Source: Ferruginibacter sp.
GTDB lineage: Bacteria > Bacteroidota > Bacteroidia > Chitinophagales > Chitinophagaceae
Direction: 5' to 3'
Assembly (NCBI GenBank): GCA_025352435.1
Contig: JANXTN010000143.1
Coordinates: 1 to 18,306 of the forward strand
DNA length: 18,306 nt
Shown here: piece after piece, positions 15,104-18,306 of the stretch
Layout of the letters: each line of letters starts with the position of its first letter
How positions within the stretch are numbered: position 1 is the stretch's first letter
Notes under the pieces: generated by a model
Databases searched by the model: none
The model's input: the letters and a program-made list of their open reading frames with translations, nothing else
What the model was told of the DNA's origin: nothing
Translations under genes and position numbers: made by a program

Positions 15104-18100
15104 ATGTCCCAGGAAAATCAAATCTTTCAAACTAATAGCGCTTTTAGGTGGAACAGTATAAAATGGACTACAAGAATATTACTTGTAATAGGTATATTTT
15201 TAATAAGTGTAGTAGTGGTTGCAATTGTTCAGGGCACTTCCCCCAACCTTACGAGTATTAAAACCAATAATGGTTATTTCAATTCAGATAAGGAATATTC
15301 CAATGAGCTTAAACGCTCCATGTCCCAAAAGTTTAAGGGCAAAGGGTTTAAAACATTTTTAGAATTAAAAGACAGAGAAGATTCAATAAATAAAGCAAAA
15401 GGGAAAAAAAATATTGAACAAACTGATTATATAAGAGCTGCCTTTTACGACCCCGCATGGAATAATGCAGCTTCCGTTAGCGATTTGGAAGCAAATGCAC
15501 CAAAGCTAAATATGATATTCCCTCAGTGGTTTTTTATCAATTTAAAAGACAACAGCAAAATAGAATCCCGGATAGATTCTGCAGGTCTTGCCATAATGAA
15601 GAAAAACAACCTGAAGATTTTACCCATTTTCAGTAACTACAATTCTCAAAAAAAACTGGGAGGCGATTTTGACGGCGCATTATTGCATGTTATGTTGAAT
15701 GACAGCATTAAAAGAAACAAATTCATTGATAACCTCGCCGACACTTTAATTAAATACAATCTCCAGGGAATTAATATAGACTTTGAAGAAATAAAGGAAA
15801 CCTCCAATGAGCCACTCAATGGATTTCAAAAGAGACTGTACGAAGTGTTTCATGCAAAGGGGTTGATGGTAACGCAGGATGTGGTACCTATGAATGAGGA
15901 CTACGATTTTGAGGAACTCAATAAATACAACGATCATATTATTTTAATGGCCTACGACGAGTATAGCGATGCGCAAAGTGGTCCCGGCCCCATCTCTGCT
16001 CAAAAATGGATAGAAACTGCCCTTGATGAAGCAGCCAAAAAAATTGACAATAAAAAAATTATTGTGGGGTTGGCAGGCTATGGGCGTGACTGGAGCGTAG
16101 ATAAAAACGGACAGGTCCTAAAAGACGACAACGGGAACCCAAAAGAACCTGATGCACTCACCTATTCTCAGGCATTGGATATTGCGAAACTCTCAAATGC
16201 AACAGTAGACTTTGACAATGATAATTTTAACCTTCATTATAATTATTCAAAAGAGGAAAATGGTGAATTTGTAGCACATGAAGTTTGGTTTACCGGAGCA
16301 GTTACTTCATACAACATCATGCGGTTTTCAGATGAATATGGCACAGCGGGTACTGCCTTGTGGGTATTAGGAAAGGAAGATAGAAGGTTGTGGAATTTTT
16401 ACGGGAGATCGCTTAACAACGAATCTCTTTCAGCAAAACCGTTTGATTACAATAGTATGCTGCAACTTCCTTTTGATAAAAACCAAAAGCCAACACCAGT
16501 AGGAGAAGGAGAATTACTAAGAATATTATACACACCTCGACCCGGTGTAGTGTCTTTAGAAATTGACAGTACTGAGCAGCTTATAACAGAACAAACATTT
16601 GTACAACTACCATCGGGTTATGTGTATGAAAAATTTGGAGAAGATACTACTGAAATAGGCCCGAAACATAAAATTATCCTCACCTTCGATGATGGTCCTA
16701 GCCCGGAATGGACACCTAGAATTTTAGATATTCTGGAGAGAGAAAAAGTGCCTGCAACCTTTTTTGTTGTAGGGCTAAATACTGCCAACAATATTCCTCT
16801 ACTAAAAAGAATTTATAAAGATGGATATGAAATAGGCAACCATACTTTTACCCACAGCAACATCGCTAAAATGAGTTTGCAGCGGGCAGATCTCGAAATG
16901 AAATCTACCAGGTTGCTAATTGAAGCTATTACAGGGCGCAGCACCATTTTATTTAGAGCACCTTACAATGCAGATAGTCAGCCTCAAACTTTTGAGGAAA
17001 TAGAACCAATTGCACGTAGTAAAAAAGACAACTATATTACTGTAGGCGAGAGTATTGACCCTCAGGACTGGGATGACCAACATGTAAACGCTGATTCTAT
17101 TTATAACAGAGTAGTAAGGCTTGCAGAGGATGGCAAGGGAAATATTATTTTATTGCACGATGCCGGTGGCGAAACAAGGCAGGCAACCATAGACGCTTTA
17201 CCAAGGATTATAAAATATTTTAAAGATAAAAAATGTGACTTTACAACGGTAGCCTCCTTGATGGATAAAAACAAAGACGATGTAATGCCTGTGGTACCGC
17301 AAAACCTAAAACTTCGATTTGATTATTATTTTAGTGAAGTGCTTTATTGGGGAACGCATTTCATTTTTGCTCTTTTTTTAGTGGGGATTGCATTATCAAT
17401 GACACGTATTATATTGATGGCCCTGCTGGCTTTTAAACAAAAAAGAAAAGAAGCTTTCTACCCCATAAATACTGCACAACCCGGCGTAAGTATTATTGTA
17501 CCTGCTTATAATGAAGAAATAAATGCGGTACGTACAGTAGAAAGTTTATTGCAGCAGGATTATCCTAACCTTCAAATTGTATTTGTAGATGATGGCAGCA
17601 AAGATGCAACCTTTGAAAAGGTGAGCGAGTTTTTTGCAGCCGTACCTAGTGTGCAGGTCGTTACAAAAACAAATGGCGGAAAAGCCACTGCATTGAATTA
17701 TGGAATTAACCTTGCCATTAATGATTATGTAGTTTGTATAGATGCAGATACGCAACTTAAACAAGATGCTGTATCTCAGTTAATGAAAAAGTTTTATAGT
17801 GATCCTCACCAATCTCCGGTGGGTGCAGTTGCAGGCAATGTAAAAGTGGGCAACGAAATAAATATGATTACCCGCTGGCAAAGTATTGAATATACTACTT
17901 CTCAAAACTTTGATCGCTCAGCCTTTGATTATCTTAATTGCATAACTGTTGTGCCTGGCGCCATTGGTGCTTTTAAAAAGGCAGCGGTTATAGAAGCAGG
18001 CGGTTTCACATCCGATACGCTTGCAGAAGATTGCGACCTTACGATGCGCATGCATAAAATAGGCTACAGGGTTCGAAATTGCCGACAGGCTATATCCTAT

Positions 18101-18306
18101 ACCGAAGCACCTGAAACCTTTAGCCAGTTTTTAAAACAGCGCTTTCGCTGGAGTTTTGGTGTAATGCAGAGTTTCTGGAAACACAAAGAGGCATTTTTAA
18201 ATCCGAAGTATAAAAACTTTGGTATGATTGCCCTTCCACACATACTTATCTTTCAAATGATTTTGCCGTTTTTGGCGCCTCTGGCAGATATAATTCTTGT
18301 TTTAAG
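15104..18306 (+). CDS. Membrane-bound GH18-like / NodB polysaccharide deacetylase / GT2 synthase fusion (3' end cut)
   Basis: The ATG at 15104 opens a frame of 1067 codons that runs off the window. TM1 at about 25-45 anchors a long extracytoplasmic part. A GH18-like barrel (about 109-440) has Q221-GINIDF-E228 at the catalytic DxxDxDxE site, with D226 and E228 kept, plus MAYDEY at 282-287 and GYGRDW at 325-330. A NodB deacetylase (about 520-700) is complete: TFDDGP with D529/D530, H580-TFT-H584, R618-A-P-Y621, D652-PQDW656 and LLHD with H685. TM2 lies at about 748-780. A processive GT2 domain (from about 793) shows VPAYNEE, D829-D830, D880-A-D882, E975-D976 and Q1012-RFRW1016. A further hydrophobic segment starts near 1045. 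The order puts hydrolase and deacetylase outside and synthase in the cytoplasm, as expected for a poly-GlcNAc-like exopolysaccharide (compare separate PgaB and PgaC). Product and polymer are inferred. Confidence 0.92.
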   Translation, partial: MSQENQIFQTNSAFRWNSIKWTTRILLVIGIFLISVVVVAIVQGTSPNLTSIKTNNGYFNSDKEYSNELKRSMSQKFKGKGFKTFLELKDREDSINKAKGKKNIEQTDYIRAAFYDPAWNNAASVSDLEANAPKLNMIFPQWFFINLKDNSKIESRIDSAGLAIMKKNNLKILPIFSNYNSQKKLGGDFDGALLHVMLNDSIKRNKFIDNLADTLIKYNLQGINIDFEEIKETSNEPLNGFQKRLYEVFHAKGLMVTQDVVPMNEDYDFEELNKYNDHIILMAYDEYSDAQSGPGPISAQKWIETALDEAAKKIDNKKIIVGLAGYGRDWSVDKNGQVLKDDNGNPKEPDALTYSQALDIAKLSNATVDFDNDNFNLHYNYSKEENGEFVAHEVWFTGAVTSYNIMRFSDEYGTAGTALWVLGKEDRRLWNFYGRSLNNESLSAKPFDYNSMLQLPFDKNQKPTPVGEGELLRILYTPRPGVVSLEIDSTEQLITEQTFVQLPSGYVYEKFGEDTTEIGPKHKIILTFDDGPSPEWTPRILDILEREKVPATFFVVGLNTANNIPLLKRIYKDGYEIGNHTFTHSNIAKMSLQRADLEMKSTRLLIEAITGRSTILFRAPYNADSQPQTFEEIEPIARSKKDNYITVGESIDPQDWDDQHVNADSIYNRVVRLAEDGKGNIILLHDAGGETRQATIDALPRIIKYFKDKKCDFTTVASLMDKNKDDVMPVVPQNLKLRFDYYFSEVLYWGTHFIFALFLVGIALSMTRIILMALLAFKQKRKEAFYPINTAQPGVSIIVPAYNEEINAVRTVESLLQQDYPNLQIVFVDDGSKDATFEKVSEFFAAVPSVQVVTKTNGGKATALNYGINLAINDYVVCIDADTQLKQDAVSQLMKKFYSDPHQSPVGAVAGNVKVGNEINMITRWQSIEYTTSQNFDRSAFDYLNCITVVPGAIGAFKKAAVIEAGGFTSDTLAEDCDLTMRMHKIGYRVRNCRQAISYTEAPETFSQFLKQRFRWSFGVMQSFWKHKEAFLNPKYKNFGMIALPHILIFQMILPFLAPLADIILVL

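Overview
The window looks like chromosomal DNA of a Bacteroidota bacterium, most likely from the Chitinophagia/Chitinophagaceae side. It is AT-rich and its start codons lack Shine-Dalgarno sites. It has promoter elements of the Bacteroidota -7 type (TAnnTTTG), an Oar-type TonB-dependent receptor with a carboxypeptidase-like N-terminal domain, a YncE/phosphoesterase fusion, and intergenic AC-rich 'AACTTTGAAC' strings. This placement comes from gene content and signals only; no marker gene was compared.

Layout. (1) 1-6154, all minus strand: a YkuK/DUF458 RNase H-like protein cut by the window edge; a secreted beta-propeller plus phosphoesterase fusion; and a two-gene unit of a secreted 736-aa protein with a cryptic caspase-fold-like C-terminus followed 7 bp later by an alpha/beta hydrolase. 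(2) 6155-11720, plus strand: an OmpR/PhoB-type response regulator, a PhoR-like histidine kinase with almost no periplasmic part, and a large TonB-dependent receptor ending at a strong intrinsic terminator. (3) 11721-12337: a short unrecognised protein with a -7 element only four bases before its start, then a convergent spacer holding 11-bp repeats and a hairpin. (4) 12338-14727: a metal-dependent amidohydrolase (minus) divergent from prfA (plus). (5) 14728-18306: a 376-bp non-coding stretch with a strong terminator, then the first 1067 codons of a membrane protein that joins a GH18-like domain, a NodB polysaccharide deacetylase and a GT2 synthase.

How the parts may work together. The most suggestive pattern is regulatory. 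Direct repeats of TAACA/TAACG with an exact 11-bp period lie just upstream of both the response regulator and the TonB receptor. PhoB/PhoP-type regulators bind repeats with this spacing, so the two-component pair may control itself and the receptor. A secreted phosphoesterase nearby fits a phosphate-related role, but that is inference. The GH18-deacetylase-GT2 protein carries the activities expected for making, deacetylating and trimming a poly-GlcNAc-like exopolysaccharide in one chain.

No tRNA, rRNA, CRISPR array, transposase or phage gene was seen.
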